Source of the DNA: Nocardioides okcheonensis
GTDB lineage: Bacteria; Actinomycetota; Actinomycetes; Propionibacteriales; Nocardioidaceae
Direction of reading: 5' to 3'
NCBI RefSeq assembly: GCF_020991065.1
Contig: NZ_CP087710.1
Location: forward strand, 4,402,001-4,466,000
DNA length: 64,000 nt
Below are positions 7,213 through 15,810 of this stretch, one piece after another. The notes under the pieces were generated by a model. It saw only the letters and a program-made list of their open reading frames with translations. It was not told the origin of the DNA and did not search any database. Position 1 is the first letter of the stretch, and each line of letters opens with the position of its first letter. Position numbers and translations under genes: made by a program.

Positions 7213-8751
7213 TCAGCCGCCGGCGCGCGGGAGCTGGATGTCGTACTGGGCGAGCTTGCGGTAGACCGTGGCGCGGCTCATCCCGAGCTCGGTGGCGGCC
7301 TCCTGGACCGACGTCCCGGGGCGGGTGAGGACGCGGACGATCTCGTCGCGCTCGAAGGCCTCGATCCGGCTCAGCCGGCGCGACGACCCCGACAGCACCT
7401 CCGCGGAGAGGTGGCGCACGTCGATGGTGTCGCTGCGGGTCGCGGCCCGGGTCACCTCGTCGGTCAGCTGGCGCACGTTGCCGGGCCACCCGCACGCCCG
7501 CAGCGCGGTCTGCGCCGCCGCGGTCAGCGTGACCTCGCGTCCGCGCACCCGCTGTGCGACGTGGTGGGCCAGCGGCACCACGTCGTCGGTGCGCTCGCGC
7601 AGCGGCGGGACGGTCACGACGGTCTCGACCAGTCCGGCGAGCGCCGGCGGCAGCGAGTCGAACCCGGTGGCGGTGACGCAGAACGGCACCCGCCCGGGTC
7701 CGGAGCCGGGTCGGCCGGAGGCCTGCACCCGGGCCCGCACGACGAGGTCGCGGACGTGCTCGGCCACCCACGTGGGCAGCAGGTCGACGTCGCGCAGCAG
7801 GACGCCCGTGTCGGGCTTGCCGAGCTCGGGGGTCCACAGGCCGATCCACGCCTCGCTGTCCTGCGGCGCCGGGGGAGAGGCGGCGAGGATCCGCTCGCGC
7901 GGGAAGGCGCGGCGCATGGCCTGGCCGAGCAGCGTCGCCCGCCCGGTCCCGTCCTCGCCGACGGCCGCCACCACGCGGCCGTCCCGGATCGCGGCGTCCG
8001 CCTGTGCCAGCGCCTCCTGCCAGGCGCCGCCGAGGTGGTCGAGCGTGCCCGACCCGGGCTCGAGCCGCGGCGCCTCGACCCGGAAGACCTCTCCGCGCTG
8101 CGGCGGCCGCGGCCGGTGACCGCTCGACCGGGCCAGCATGAGGGCGGACGTGGTGCTGGCGGCGGACTGGGCCAGGGCCAGGAGCAGGTCGCTCGACTGG
8201 TCGGACCACGTGGTGAGGTTGACCGCCCCCTCGAGCCTGCCGGTGAGCGGGTCGAGGACCGGGACGGCGGCGCAGGTGTAGCCGCACAGGCTGAGCGAGT
8301 AGTGCTCCTCGGCGCGGACCACCGTGGGGACGCGGTCGGCGATGGCGAGGCCGAGGCCGTTGGTGCCGACGGTGCGCTCGGCGTAGGCGAAGCCGGGGGC
8401 GAGGTGCACGGCGTCGAGGGCGCGCAGCAGCGCGGTGTCGCCGCTGGTCCGGTTGAGCACCAGGCCGTCGGCGTCGGTGAGCATCAGGGAGACCGGCTCG
8501 CCGACCAGCGTCGCGTGCAGGTCGGCCAGGACCTGGCGGCCGCACTCGAAGAACAGCGACTCCTGGTCGACGGTGCCGGTGAAGAGCGGGACCACGCCCT
8601 CCAGCGAGACGCCGTAGTCCTCGCTGCGCTGCCACGACGCCACCAGCCGCTCGGACACGTGCCCGTGCAGCGGCTCCAGGGCGGTCGGGGCGAGCGACCC
8701 CCGCAGCGCGCGGTGGCGCAAGGCGCGCTCCGGAAGGGCTCCGTCGGCCAC
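7213..8751 (-). CDS. Fis-family (AcoR/MimR-like) transcriptional regulator with degenerate AAA domain
   Basis: About 512 residues: N-terminal GAF-like sensory region (TVDQESLFFECGRQVLADLHATLVGEPVSLMLTDADG), a central region related to sigma-54 activators, and a C-terminal Fis helix-turn-helix (TSVQEAATELGMSRATVYRKLAQYDI). The centre keeps a Walker A-like GEDGTGRA, VPPLRERTDDVVPLAHH and GWPGNVRQL. It lacks the GAFTGA sigma-54 contact loop, and Walker B is altered (GVLLRDVDLLP). Actinobacteria lack sigma-54, so it must act differently, as MimR-type activators of propane monooxygenase operons do. I choose GTG 8751, preceded by AAGGGGG, because a longer start at 8808 would read through a palindromic operator. 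It is divergent from the amidohydrolase operon, its likely target. Confidence 0.78.
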   Translation of the reverse strand: MADGALPERALRHRALRGSLAPTALEPLHGHVSERLVASWQRSEDYGVSLEGVVPLFTGTVDQESLFFECGRQVLADLHATLVGEPVSLMLTDADGLVLNRTSGDTALLRALDAVHLAPGFAYAERTVGTNGLGLAIADRVPTVVRAEEHYSLSLCGYTCAAVPVLDPLTGRLEGAVNLTTWSDQSSDLLLALAQSAASTTSALMLARSSGHRPRPPQRGEVFRVEAPRLEPGSGTLDHLGGAWQEALAQADAAIRDGRVVAAVGEDGTGRATLLGQAMRRAFPRERILAASPPAPQDSEAWIGLWTPELGKPDTGVLLRDVDLLPTWVAEHVRDLVVRARVQASGRPGSGPGRVPFCVTATGFDSLPPALAGLVETVVTVPPLRERTDDVVPLAHHVAQRVRGREVTLTAAAQTALRACGWPGNVRQLTDEVTRAATRSDTIDVRHLSAEVLSGSSRRLSRIEAFERDEIVRVLTRPGTSVQEAATELGMSRATVYRKLAQYDIQLPRAGG

Positions 8752-8768
8752 GGGAACCACCCCCTTCG

Positions 8769-8790
8769 CGATGTGACCGACGTTACATCG
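8769..8790. promoter_or_regulatory. Palindromic operator 1 in the regulator/amidohydrolase divergent region
   Basis: The dyad CGATGTGAC-N4-GTTACATCG pairs 8 of 9 arm positions. It lies just upstream of the preferred regulator start and about 140 bp upstream of the amidohydrolase. A Fis-type regulator gene next to two such dyads is the usual arrangement for self-linked activation. Binding is inferred. Confidence 0.5.
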
Positions 8791-8816
8791 CGCGCGCGGG
8801 AGGGGCATCCGACCTC

Positions 8817-8833
8817 CGTCTCATATTGAGACG
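8817..8833. promoter_or_regulatory. Palindromic operator 2 (CGTCTCA-TAT-TGAGACG)
   Basis: A perfect 7-bp inverted repeat with a 3-nt AT-rich centre, between the divergent regulator and amidohydrolase genes and 98 bp from the amidohydrolase start. It stands out in very GC-rich surroundings and is a likely activator binding site. Confidence 0.5.
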
Positions 8834-8930
8834 TCCGACCCGGTCCCTCCGTCCACGGTCGCGCCTAGCGTCGGGTGCACCAGCACGTGACCGGCGTCAC
8901 TCCCGGTCCTGCACCCGACACGGAGGACCC

Positions 8931-9974
8931 ATGTACACCAAGGACGGCGAGAGCTACTTCATCGTCGACGCCCACATCGCGTTGTGGGACGCCCGCCCGG
9001 AGAACATCAAGAACGTGCACGGCCAGCAGTTCATCGACTGCTTCTACGACTACCACCGCAACCTGTCGCCGGAGTCGGAGGTGTGGCCCAAGGAGTCCTA
9101 CCTCTACCAGGGCGGCGAGCGGCTGATGAAGGACCTCTTCGAGGACGGCTACGTCGACCACGCGGTCTTCCAGCCGGCCCACCTCGGCGAGTTCTACCAC
9201 TCCGGCTTCGGACAGACCGCCGAGGCGTCGGCGCTCGCCGCGGCCCACCCGGACAAGCTCACCTACAACCACCACTGGGACCCCCGCAACGGCGAGGCCG
9301 GCCTCGAGCAGCTCCGCGCCGACGCCGAGCGGTTCGGCCTCAAGGGCGTCAAGCTCTACACCGCGGAGTGGCACGGCGACTCGCGAGGCTGGCGCCTCGA
9401 CGACCCGTGGTCCTACCGCTACCTCGAGGCCTGCCGCGAGCTCGGCATCACCAACATCCACATCCACAAGGGCCCGACGATCCGCCCGCTCGACCGCGAC
9501 GCCTTCGACGTCGCGGACGTCGACCACGTCGCCACCGACTTCACCGACCTCACCTTCGTGGTCGAGCACTGCGGGCTGCCGCGGCTCGAGGACTTCTGCT
9601 GGATCGCCACCCAGGAGCCCAACGTGCACGCCGGGCTCGCCGTCGCGATGCCGTTCATCCACACCCGCCCGCGCTACTTCGCGCAGATCCTCGGCGAGCT
9701 CCTGTACTGGATCGGCGAGGACCGGATCCAGTTCTCCTCCGACTACGCGCTGTGGACGCCGCGCTGGCTGGTGGAGTCGTTCGTGGACTTCCAGATCCCC
9801 GAGGACCTGAGCGAGTACGCCCCGATCTCCACGGCCCAGAAGAAGAAGATCCTCGGGCTCAACGCGGCGGCGATGTACGACGTCGAGGTGCCGGTCGAGC
9901 TCCGGCTGCCGGAGGCGGACGAGACCGAGACGGGCCCGCGCCAGCCCGACGCCGCCGACCTCGCGGCGGTGTGA
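8931..9974 (+). CDS. Amidohydrolase family protein of propane-monooxygenase-type clusters
   Basis: A 347-residue metal-dependent hydrolase of the amidohydrolase_2 (TIM-barrel) type: FIVDAHIALWDARPENIKN at the N-terminus, GVKLYTAEWHGDSRGWRLDDP, NIHIHKGPTIRPLD, FVVEHCGLPRLEDFCW, and IQFSSDYALWTPRW near the end. Close relatives sit beside actinobacterial propane/phenol-type diiron monooxygenase genes; their reaction is not settled. ATG 8931 follows CGGAGGA and begins MYTKDGESYFIVDAH, as expected. The next gene starts 1 nt after its stop, so it leads a three-gene operon with the DUF59 and alcohol dehydrogenase genes. Confidence 0.85.
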   Translation: MYTKDGESYFIVDAHIALWDARPENIKNVHGQQFIDCFYDYHRNLSPESEVWPKESYLYQGGERLMKDLFEDGYVDHAVFQPAHLGEFYHSGFGQTAEASALAAAHPDKLTYNHHWDPRNGEAGLEQLRADAERFGLKGVKLYTAEWHGDSRGWRLDDPWSYRYLEACRELGITNIHIHKGPTIRPLDRDAFDVADVDHVATDFTDLTFVVEHCGLPRLEDFCWIATQEPNVHAGLAVAMPFIHTRPRYFAQILGELLYWIGEDRIQFSSDYALWTPRWLVESFVDFQIPEDLSEYAPISTAQKKKILGLNAAAMYDVEVPVELRLPEADETETGPRQPDAADLAAV

Positions 9975-9975
9975 C

Positions 9976-10791
9976 GTGATCGTCCTGCACCTCGACGCGC
10001 CGCCGCGGACCCGCGAGGAGCGTCTCGGCGACGTGCGCGAGGCGCTGTCGACGGTCCTCGACCCCGAGCTCGACGAGCCGATCACCGACCTCGGCTTCGT
10101 GCGCTCGGTGGCGCTCGGCGAGGGCGGGGAGCTCGAGGTGCACCTGCGCCTGCCCACCTCGTTCTGCTCGCCGAACTTCGCCTACCTGATGGCCTCCGAC
10201 GCCAAGGACGCGCTGGCCACCCTGCCGTGGACCCGCACGGTGGTCGTCGCCCTGGACGACCACCACGACTCCGACAAGATCAACGCGGGCCTCGCCGCCG
10301 ACGCCGGCTTCCGCGGCACCTTCGGCAGCGAGGCGGAGCACGACCTCGACGAGCTGCGCGCGACCTTCCGCCGCAAGGCGCACACCGCGGCAGCCGAGCG
10401 GTGCCTCACGGCGCTGCTGCGCAGCGAGCCCGAGCGCGACGTGGCGACGGTCGGCGAGGTCGTCCTCGGCGACCTCGCGCCGGGACGCCACCTCGAGGCG
10501 CTGCTGCGACGCCGGTGGGACCTCGACCTGCCGCTCGACCCCGACGCGCCGGTGCTGGTGGACCACCTCGGTCGTCGCCCCGACGACGTCTCGATGGCGC
10601 TGCGCCGCGCCCGCTCGACGCGCATCTCGATCGACGGCAACGCGCACTTCTGCCGCGGCCTGCTGCGCACCCGCTACCCCGGGTCGGAGCAGGAGCAGCA
10701 GCACCGCACCGACGGCGCCGAGCCCGCCGACGCTGCGTACGACCCGACCTTCATCCCCCTCACCTCCCTCACGAAGGAGCACGTGCGATGA
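9976..10791 (+). CDS. MIP18/DUF59 family iron-sulfur assembly-like protein
   Basis: The 271-residue protein begins with a DUF59 domain: [29 protein letters not shown], then [26 protein letters not shown], typical of MIP18/PaaD-like Fe-S carriers with one key Cys. An additional C-terminal region of about 150 residues, containing [16 protein letters not shown], has no clear match. Such proteins accompany the amidohydrolase in monooxygenase clusters and may mature a metallo-enzyme. It starts at GTG 9976, one base after the amidohydrolase stop, and ends in an ATGA overlap with the alcohol dehydrogenase. Confidence 0.78.
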   Translation: MIVLHLDAPPRTREERLGDVREALSTVLDPELDEPITDLGFVRSVALGEGGELEVHLRLPTSFCSPNFAYLMASDAKDALATLPWTRTVVVALDDHHDSDKINAGLAADAGFRGTFGSEAEHDLDELRATFRRKAHTAAAERCLTALLRSEPERDVATVGEVVLGDLAPGRHLEALLRRRWDLDLPLDPDAPVLVDHLGRRPDDVSMALRRARSTRISIDGNAHFCRGLLRTRYPGSEQEQQHRTDGAEPADAAYDPTFIPLTSLTKEHVR

Positions 10792-11831
10792 GCACCCCCG
10801 CGAAGATGCGCGCCGTCCAGGTCGTCGGCTACCACCAGGACCTCGAGATGACCGAGGTCCCCGTCCCCGAGGTCACCGGCCCGTTCGACGTGCTCGTCCG
10901 GATCGGCGGCGCCGGCGTGTGCCGCACCGACCTGCACATCCTCGAGGGCCAGTGGGCGGAGAAGTCCCAGGTCGAGCTGCCCTACACGATCGGCCACGAG
11001 AACGCGGGGTGGGTCGAGGCCGTCGGCTCCGCGGTCACCCACGTCCGCGAGGGGCAGAAGGTGATCGTCCACCCGCTCATCACCTGCGGCCTGTGCCGGG
11101 CGTGCCGCAGCGGCGACGACGTGCACTGCGAGGACAGCCGGTTCCCGGGCATCGACACCGCCGGCGGCTACGCGGAGTACCTCAAGACGTCCGCGCGGAG
11201 CGTGGTCCCGATCGACGACGCGCTCGAGCCGGCCGACGTCGCGGCCCTCGCCGACGCCGGCCTCACGGCCTACCACGCCGCGGCCAAGGCGGCGCGCCGG
11301 CTCACCCCCCGCGACACGTGCGTCGTCATCGGCGCGGGCGGCCTCGGGCACATCGGCATCCAGGTGATGAAGGCGCTCTCGCCGGCCACGCTGGTCGTGG
11401 TCGACCGCAACCCGGACGCGCTCAAGCTCGCCCTGTCGATCGGCGCCGACCACGGCGTGGTCGCCGAGGGCCGGCAGGTCGAGGAGGTCCTCGACCTCAC
11501 CCACGGCCTCGGCGCGGAGGTGGTGCTCGACTTCGTCGGGGAGGGCGGGTCGACCTCGGAGGGCATCGCGATGACCCGCCGTGCCGGCGACTACCACGTC
11601 GTGGGCTACGGCGAGAACGTCGACGTCCCGACGATCGACCTCATCTCCGCGGAGAAGAACGTCATCGGCAACCTCGTCGGGTCCTACAACGACCTGTGCG
11701 ACCTGATGGCACTCGCGGCTCGCGGCCTGGTCACGCTGCACACCCAGAAGTACGCCCTGGACGACTTCCAGTCCGCCATCTCGGACCTCGACGCCGGCCG
11801 GGTCCGCGGCCGCGCGATCCTCACCCCCTGA
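10788..11831 (+). CDS. NAD(P)-dependent zinc alcohol dehydrogenase
   Basis: A 347-residue medium-chain dehydrogenase. Catalytic zinc ligands appear in [14 protein letters not shown] and [12 protein letters not shown]; the structural zinc cluster is [15 protein letters not shown]; the Rossmann motif is [13 protein letters not shown], followed by [12 protein letters not shown]. In related propane-oxidation clusters this enzyme oxidises the alcohol made by the monooxygenase. ATG 10788 overlaps the DUF59 stop, so the genes are translationally coupled. No diiron monooxygenase subunit lies next to it, so its in vivo substrate here is uncertain. Confidence 0.9.
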   Translation: MSTPAKMRAVQVVGYHQDLEMTEVPVPEVTGPFDVLVRIGGAGVCRTDLHILEGQWAEKSQVELPYTIGHENAGWVEAVGSAVTHVREGQKVIVHPLITCGLCRACRSGDDVHCEDSRFPGIDTAGGYAEYLKTSARSVVPIDDALEPADVAALADAGLTAYHAAAKAARRLTPRDTCVVIGAGGLGHIGIQVMKALSPATLVVVDRNPDALKLALSIGADHGVVAEGRQVEEVLDLTHGLGAEVVLDFVGEGGSTSEGIAMTRRAGDYHVVGYGENVDVPTIDLISAEKNVIGNLVGSYNDLCDLMALAARGLVTLHTQKYALDDFQSAISDLDAGRVRGRAILTP

Positions 11832-11895
11832 GCCACGCCGCCCGGGCCACGGCCCCGGTCCACACCCCCGGGACCGGGACCTGTGGCTCGGGCGC

Positions 11896-11912
11896 GGGGA
11901 CCTTCGCCCCTG
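11896..11912 (+). promoter_or_regulatory. DevR/DosR-type box upstream of the Usp gene
   Basis: The sequence GGGGACCTTCGCCCCTG is a dyad close to the GGGACC-TTn-GGCCC pattern bound by DevR/DosR-family regulators in actinobacteria. It lies about 35 bp upstream of a universal stress gene, a classic regulon member. Similar sites precede two other signalling genes at 57538 and 61619. Confidence 0.5.
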
Positions 11913-11945
11913 ACCGCGAGGGTGCCGCCGCGGGAGCGTGGAGGC

Positions 11946-12809
11946 ATGACGACGAACCTCCCGATCCTGGTGGCCCACGACGGCTCCGCGGAGGCCGGGC
12001 GCGCCCTGCGCTGGGCCGCGACGGAGTCCCTGCGCGCACACGTGCCGGTCCGGGTGCTGATGGTCGACGAGGTGCTCCCGCCGCCGTGGGGCGGCGCCAA
12101 CGGGTGGGCGCCGATGGCCGGCAGCCTCCAGGTGCCGGTCGGCGACTACCCGTCGCTGGTCGACGACGTCCGCAAGGAGCTCGCCGACGCAGGAGTCCTC
12201 GACGCCACCGTGCAGCACCGCACGGGCCACGTCGTCGACGAGCTGCTGCGCGCCGCCGAGTCCTCCTCGATGGTGGTGCTCGGCAGCCACGGGCACGGCG
12301 CCGCCGCCGAGGTGCTCATCGGCTCCGTCAGCCAGCACCTCGCCCGGCACGCCCACTGCCCGGTGGCGGTCGTGCGCGAGCAGCGCGACCCCGACGCGCG
12401 CCGGATCGTCGTCGGCATCGACGGCTCGCGGCCCTGCGCGGAGGCCCTCGAGTACGCCTTCGAGCGGGCCGAGACGACCGTGGAGACTGTCGTCGCGCTG
12501 CACGCCTGGCACGTCCGGGTCCCGTCGACGGACGTCTGGAACGCCGAGCCGCGCAGCGTGGAGACCGAGGAGCGCGAGCTGCTGCTCGCCGAGAGCGTCG
12601 CCGGCGTCCGCGCGGAGCACCCCGACGTCGCCTTCGAGCAGGAGGCGGTGCCGGTCTCGCCGGCCCGGGCCCTCGCCGACGCGTCGGCCGGCGCCTCGCT
12701 CGTCGTGGTCGGCGCGCGCGGCCTCGGATTCTTCAGCGGCCTGCTGCTCGGCTCGGTGAGCCAGGCGGTGCTGCACCGCGCCGACTGCCCGGTCGTCGTC
12801 ATCCGCTGA
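11946..12809 (+). CDS. Tandem universal stress protein (two UspA domains)
   Basis: The 287-residue protein contains two Usp domains, about residues 5-140 and 148-287. Each starts with a beta strand and Asp-Gly-Ser ([34 protein letters not shown]) and ends with the ATP-binding G-x2-G-x9-GS pattern ([62 protein letters not shown]). Such proteins typically bind ATP and accumulate in stasis or hypoxia. ATG 11946 follows GTGGAGGC. A DevR/DosR-like box is about 35 bp upstream. Confidence 0.92.
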   Translation: MTTNLPILVAHDGSAEAGRALRWAATESLRAHVPVRVLMVDEVLPPPWGGANGWAPMAGSLQVPVGDYPSLVDDVRKELADAGVLDATVQHRTGHVVDELLRAAESSSMVVLGSHGHGAAAEVLIGSVSQHLARHAHCPVAVVREQRDPDARRIVVGIDGSRPCAEALEYAFERAETTVETVVALHAWHVRVPSTDVWNAEPRSVETEERELLLAESVAGVRAEHPDVAFEQEAVPVSPARALADASAGASLVVVGARGLGFFSGLLLGSVSQAVLHRADCPVVVIR

Positions 12810-12826
12810 CCCGGCACACTGGAGGC

Positions 12827-13204
12827 ATGCCTCCCGAGCCGAAGACCTGCCAGTCGTGCGGTCGCACCATCGAGTGGCGCAAGAAGTGGGAGCGCGACTG
12901 GGACCAGGTCCGCTACTGCTCCACGGCGTGCCGCAAGCGGGGCGTGGGCGAGGTCGACCGGCGGCTCGAGCAGGCGATCACCGACCTGCTCGCCCAGCGG
13001 GCGCGCACGTCGTCGATCTGCCCGTCCGACGCGGCGCGTGCGGTCGGCGGCGACGACGAGGACGCCTGGCGCGAGCTGATGGAGCCAGCGCGCCGTGCGG
13101 CACGACGGCTCGTCGCGAGCGGTGAGGTGGAGATCACCCAGGGCGGCCGCGTGGTCGACCCGTCCACGGCGAAGGGCGCGATCCGGATCCGACGCGCGCG
13201 CTGA
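12827..13204 (+). CDS. DUF2256/DUF3253 domain protein
   Basis: The 125-residue protein joins two small domains. Residues about 5-40 carry a treble-clef-like DUF2256 motif ([31 protein letters not shown]) with four Cys likely to bind zinc. Residues about 43-125 match DUF3253, a winged-helix-like region ([33 protein letters not shown] ... [27 protein letters not shown]). A nucleic-acid role is plausible but unproven. ATG 12827 follows GGAGGC. It ends in a strong bidirectional terminator shared with the convergent ANTAR gene. Confidence 0.85.
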   Translation: MPPEPKTCQSCGRTIEWRKKWERDWDQVRYCSTACRKRGVGEVDRRLEQAITDLLAQRARTSSICPSDAARAVGGDDEDAWRELMEPARRAARRLVASGEVEITQGGRVVDPSTAKGAIRIRRAR

Positions 13205-13219
13205 CCCCGGTCAGCGCGC
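13196..13219. terminator. Bidirectional intrinsic terminator between convergent genes
   Basis: An 11-bp perfect inverted repeat (GCGCGCTGACC / GGTCAGCGCGC) with a 2-nt centre spans the stop codons of the convergent genes ending at 13204 and 13211. There is no T-run, as is common in high-GC actinobacteria. Confidence 0.65.
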
Positions 13220-13933
13220 CGCGTCGCGCTGGATGCCCTCCAGCACCTCGGTCGCGACGTCGACGAGGCGCTGCCGGTTCGCGCGGGCGCGCGTACGCAT
13301 GAGCTGGAACGCCTCCTCGGGGGTGCTGCCCTCGAGCTGGGCGAGGGCGCCCTTGGCCTGCTCGACCAGGACGCGGCTGTTGAGCGCGCCCTGCAGCTGC
13401 TCGGTGAGGATCTCCGCGCGCCAGATGCTGCGCTCCTGGATGATCGCGATCGTGGCGACGTCGGCGAGCGCCTGCACGATGCGCACCTCGTCGTCGGCGA
13501 ACTCGGTCCCGGAGCGGCTGAACAGGTTGAGCGCCCCGATGACCTCGTCGCGCAGTCGCAGCGGGAAGGCGTGCACGGAGCGCAGGCCGACCGACTCCGC
13601 GGCCGGCGCGAACCTCGGCCACCGCTCGGCGGCGGAGCCCCGGAGCTCGACGTTGACCACCGGGCGACCCGTGGTGAAGCAGTCCAGGCACGGACCCTCG
13701 GAGTTCTGCAGCTGGAACAGCTCCATCACCTCACCGGTGTCGTTGGACGCCGCCATGAACCGCAGCACGCCGGCGTGGTCGGCGAGCAGCAGCCCGACGG
13801 CGTCGGCACCGCTCACCTCCGCCGCGCGCTCGGTGAGGTTGTGCAGGAAGTCGACGAGGTCGAAGTCGTCGACGAGGGTGTCGGCGACCTCGACGAACAG
13901 CGCCGAGAGCTGGTCGGTCGGGATCATCGGCAT
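13211..13933 (-). CDS. GAF and ANTAR domain transcription antiterminator
   Basis: A 240-residue regulator. Residues about 8-160 form a GAF domain (DQLSALFVEVADTLVDDFDLVDFLHNLTERAAEV ... GADAVGLLLADHAGVLRFMAASND ... EGPCLDCFTTGRPVV). Residues about 170-235 form an ANTAR RNA-binding helix bundle (LTEQLQGALNSRVLVEQAKGALAQLEGSTPEEAFQLMRTRARANRQRLVDVA). ANTAR proteins bind paired hairpins in nascent RNA to prevent termination. The ligand for GAF and the RNA targets are unknown. It is downstream of a second GAF protein and a SigB/SigF-type sigma factor on the same strand. Confidence 0.9.
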   Translation of the reverse strand: MPMIPTDQLSALFVEVADTLVDDFDLVDFLHNLTERAAEVSGADAVGLLLADHAGVLRFMAASNDTGEVMELFQLQNSEGPCLDCFTTGRPVVNVELRGSAAERWPRFAPAAESVGLRSVHAFPLRLRDEVIGALNLFSRSGTEFADDEVRIVQALADVATIAIIQERSIWRAEILTEQLQGALNSRVLVEQAKGALAQLEGSTPEEAFQLMRTRARANRQRLVDVATEVLEGIQRDAAR

Positions 13934-13976
13934 GCCCTCCTCGTGCGTCGGGCGAGGCGGCCCGCGCGGGTCCCCA

Positions 13977-14687
13977 TCATGAGTCTGACCTTTCGTCGGT
14001 GAGCGTCAAGCGTCCGGCGAGGATGTCCAGCGACACCTCGTACAGGCTCCGGTCGGTCCGGTAGGCGTGGGCCCGCATGCGGGCCAGCGCGGTGGCGAGG
14101 TCGCTGCGCAGGGTGACCATCGCCATCCCCTGGGCCTGGAAGACCTCGACGCGGAGGTCGAGGAGCCCGTCGAGCGACGCCTCCAGCCGGGACGACGAGA
14201 CCCCGTCGGAGCTGTCGAGGAGGGTCTCGGTGGCGATCTCGGCCAGCGCCAGGCAGCGCTGGGTGCGCGTGCGCCCGAGCCGCTGGGGCGTGCCGGCGTA
14301 CATCGTGAGCGCCCCGAAGCGGGCGGCGCCGACCTGCAGGGGGAAGGAGAAGACCGCGCGGACGCCCTGGGCGCCGGCGGCGTGGGCGTACGCGACCCAG
14401 ACGGTGCCGCACCCCTCGAGGTCGCCCACCAGGACGGGCCGTCCCCGGGCCAGGGCGTCGCGCGAGGGCCCTTCCCCCAGCGCGTGCTCGAGGTCGGCGG
14501 CGTTCGCGCTCCCGGGGTCGGACGACGCCGCGACCGTCTCGGTGTCCTCGTCGGCCCGGAGGATGACCACGGCACCCGACAGTCGCAGCCCGGACGGCAC
14601 GGCCAGGCAGACCCGGCGCAGGCGGTCGGCGACCGGCCCGGCCGCCCCGGCCGGCTGTGCGTCGACCAGGGCGCGGCACCACTGCAG
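13977..14687 (-). CDS. GAF/ANTAR-like regulator with no conventional start codon
   Basis: The reading frame encodes a GAF domain (ALVDAQPAGAAGPVADRLRRVCLAVPSGLRLSGAVVILRADED ... LGEGPSRDALARGRPVLVGDLEGCGTVWVAYAHAAGAQGVRAVFSFPLQVG) and an ANTAR-like C-terminus (VEVFQAQGMAMVTLRSDLATALARMRAHAYRTDRSLYEVSLDILAGRLTL). Upstream to the sigma-factor stop at 14825, the frame contains no ATG, GTG or TTG before the domain begins; the end given here is a CTG at 14687 and is provisional. A GTG at 14734 is in another frame, so a frameshift or a non-standard start is possible. It lies between the sigma factor and the other ANTAR gene and is probably co-transcribed. Confidence 0.65.
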   Translation of the reverse strand: MQWCRALVDAQPAGAAGPVADRLRRVCLAVPSGLRLSGAVVILRADEDTETVAASSDPGSANAADLEHALGEGPSRDALARGRPVLVGDLEGCGTVWVAYAHAAGAQGVRAVFSFPLQVGAARFGALTMYAGTPQRLGRTRTQRCLALAEIATETLLDSSDGVSSSRLEASLDGLLDLRVEVFQAQGMAMVTLRSDLATALARMRAHAYRTDRSLYEVSLDILAGRLTLTDERSDS

Positions 14688-14824
14688 CGCAGACCTCGCG
14701 GCCTGGTCGTGCGGTGGATCGGTGATGCGATCACCTCGGTCCGGTGGCGACGCAGGGTCCCGCGACGTGCGGGACTCTACGCCGCCGGTCGGTCGTGCGG
14801 CCGGGACGGCCGTCCGGACACTGC

Positions 14825-15649
14825 TCAGGCGGCCCGTGACTGGTGCTCGAGGGCGTGGCGCAGCCGCTTGAGCAGCGCGTTGACCTGGCGGGAGACGTGC
14901 GACTGGCTCATCCCGAGCGCGGCGCCGATCTCGGTCTGGGTCAGCTCGTCGACGAACCGCATCTGCAGGAGCCGTCGCTCGGGCTCGTCCAGGATGTCCA
15001 GGACGGGCTCCAGGACGGCCCGGGCCTCGGCAGCGAGGTAGTCCCGCTCGGCGTGCGGCGACACGAGCGTGTCGCGGACGAGCACGTCGTCGTGGCCGGC
15101 CACGGGCTTGTCGAGGGACGCGGGGGAGAAGCAACCGCGGGCGAGCAGCGCCTGCCGGACCCCCGCCACCGGCACGCCGAGGCGTGCGGCGACCTCGGCG
15201 TGGCCCGGCGAGCGGCCCGTGTCCGGGTCGTGACGGAGCAGCTCGCGCTCGACCAGCGGCTGGAGCTCCTGCACCGGCCGCGGGGGCCGCACCATCCAGC
15301 CGCGGTCGCGGAAGTGCCGCTTGACCTCGCCGGTGATGCACGGGACGGCGTAGGACATGAAGTGGTGGCCGGCGCCGGGGTCGTAGCGCTGCACCGCACG
15401 CACCAGCGCCAGGCTGGCGGCCTGCTCGAGGTCCTCCAGCGGGCAGCCGCGCCGGGCGAACCGGCCCGCGATGCTGCGCGCGACCGGCAGGTTGGCGACC
15501 ACGACCGCATCGGCCAGATCCTTGCGCTCCCCGTCGTCGAGGTGCAGTGACGGGTCGTGGAGCCGGGCCAGCAGCCGTTCGGTGGTGCGCTCCCGCCCCC
15601 CGTCGGAGCGGGCGGGCGGGCGGGCAGGCGTGGACGTGCGCGAGTCCAT
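14825..15649 (-). CDS. SigB/SigF/SigG-type RNA polymerase sigma factor
   Basis: A 274-residue group-3 sigma factor. Region 2 reads DAVVVANLPVARSIAGRFARRGCPLEDLEQAASLALVRAVQRYDPGAGHHFMSYAVPCITGEVKRHFRDRGWMVRPPR; region 3 lies around RSPGHAEVAARLGVPVAGVRQAL; region 4 reads RLLQMRFVDELTQTEIGAALGMSQSHVSRQVNALLKRL. This is the stress/sporulation-type architecture. ATG 15649 is chosen because GGGAGAG precedes it; in-frame ATGs at 15661 and 15679 are alternatives. No anti-sigma factor is adjacent. Downstream are two GAF/ANTAR genes, suggesting a stress-signalling unit. Confidence 0.9.
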   Translation of the reverse strand: MDSRTSTPARPPARSDGGRERTTERLLARLHDPSLHLDDGERKDLADAVVVANLPVARSIAGRFARRGCPLEDLEQAASLALVRAVQRYDPGAGHHFMSYAVPCITGEVKRHFRDRGWMVRPPRPVQELQPLVERELLRHDPDTGRSPGHAEVAARLGVPVAGVRQALLARGCFSPASLDKPVAGHDDVLVRDTLVSPHAERDYLAAEARAVLEPVLDILDEPERRLLQMRFVDELTQTEIGAALGMSQSHVSRQVNALLKRLRHALEHQSRAA

Positions 15650-15810
15650 GGACTCTCCCATGCTCGATGGACGCGCCATCGAGGTCCGGGATGGTCGGGC
15701 ACCGTCGATGCCCCGCGCGTCGACGGTAGCAACCGGCGGCCCACCGTCCTACACCCCTGCGAAGGGACCGCGGCCCGGATGCCGCGGGCCCGGCGGGGTA
15801 CGGGGTGGTC

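Noticed and set aside
15764..15776. GGGACC-GC-GGCCC as another DevR/DosR box before the SRPBCC gene
   Set aside because: The centre is one base shorter than in the four good sites, and such GC-only dyads are expected by chance here.
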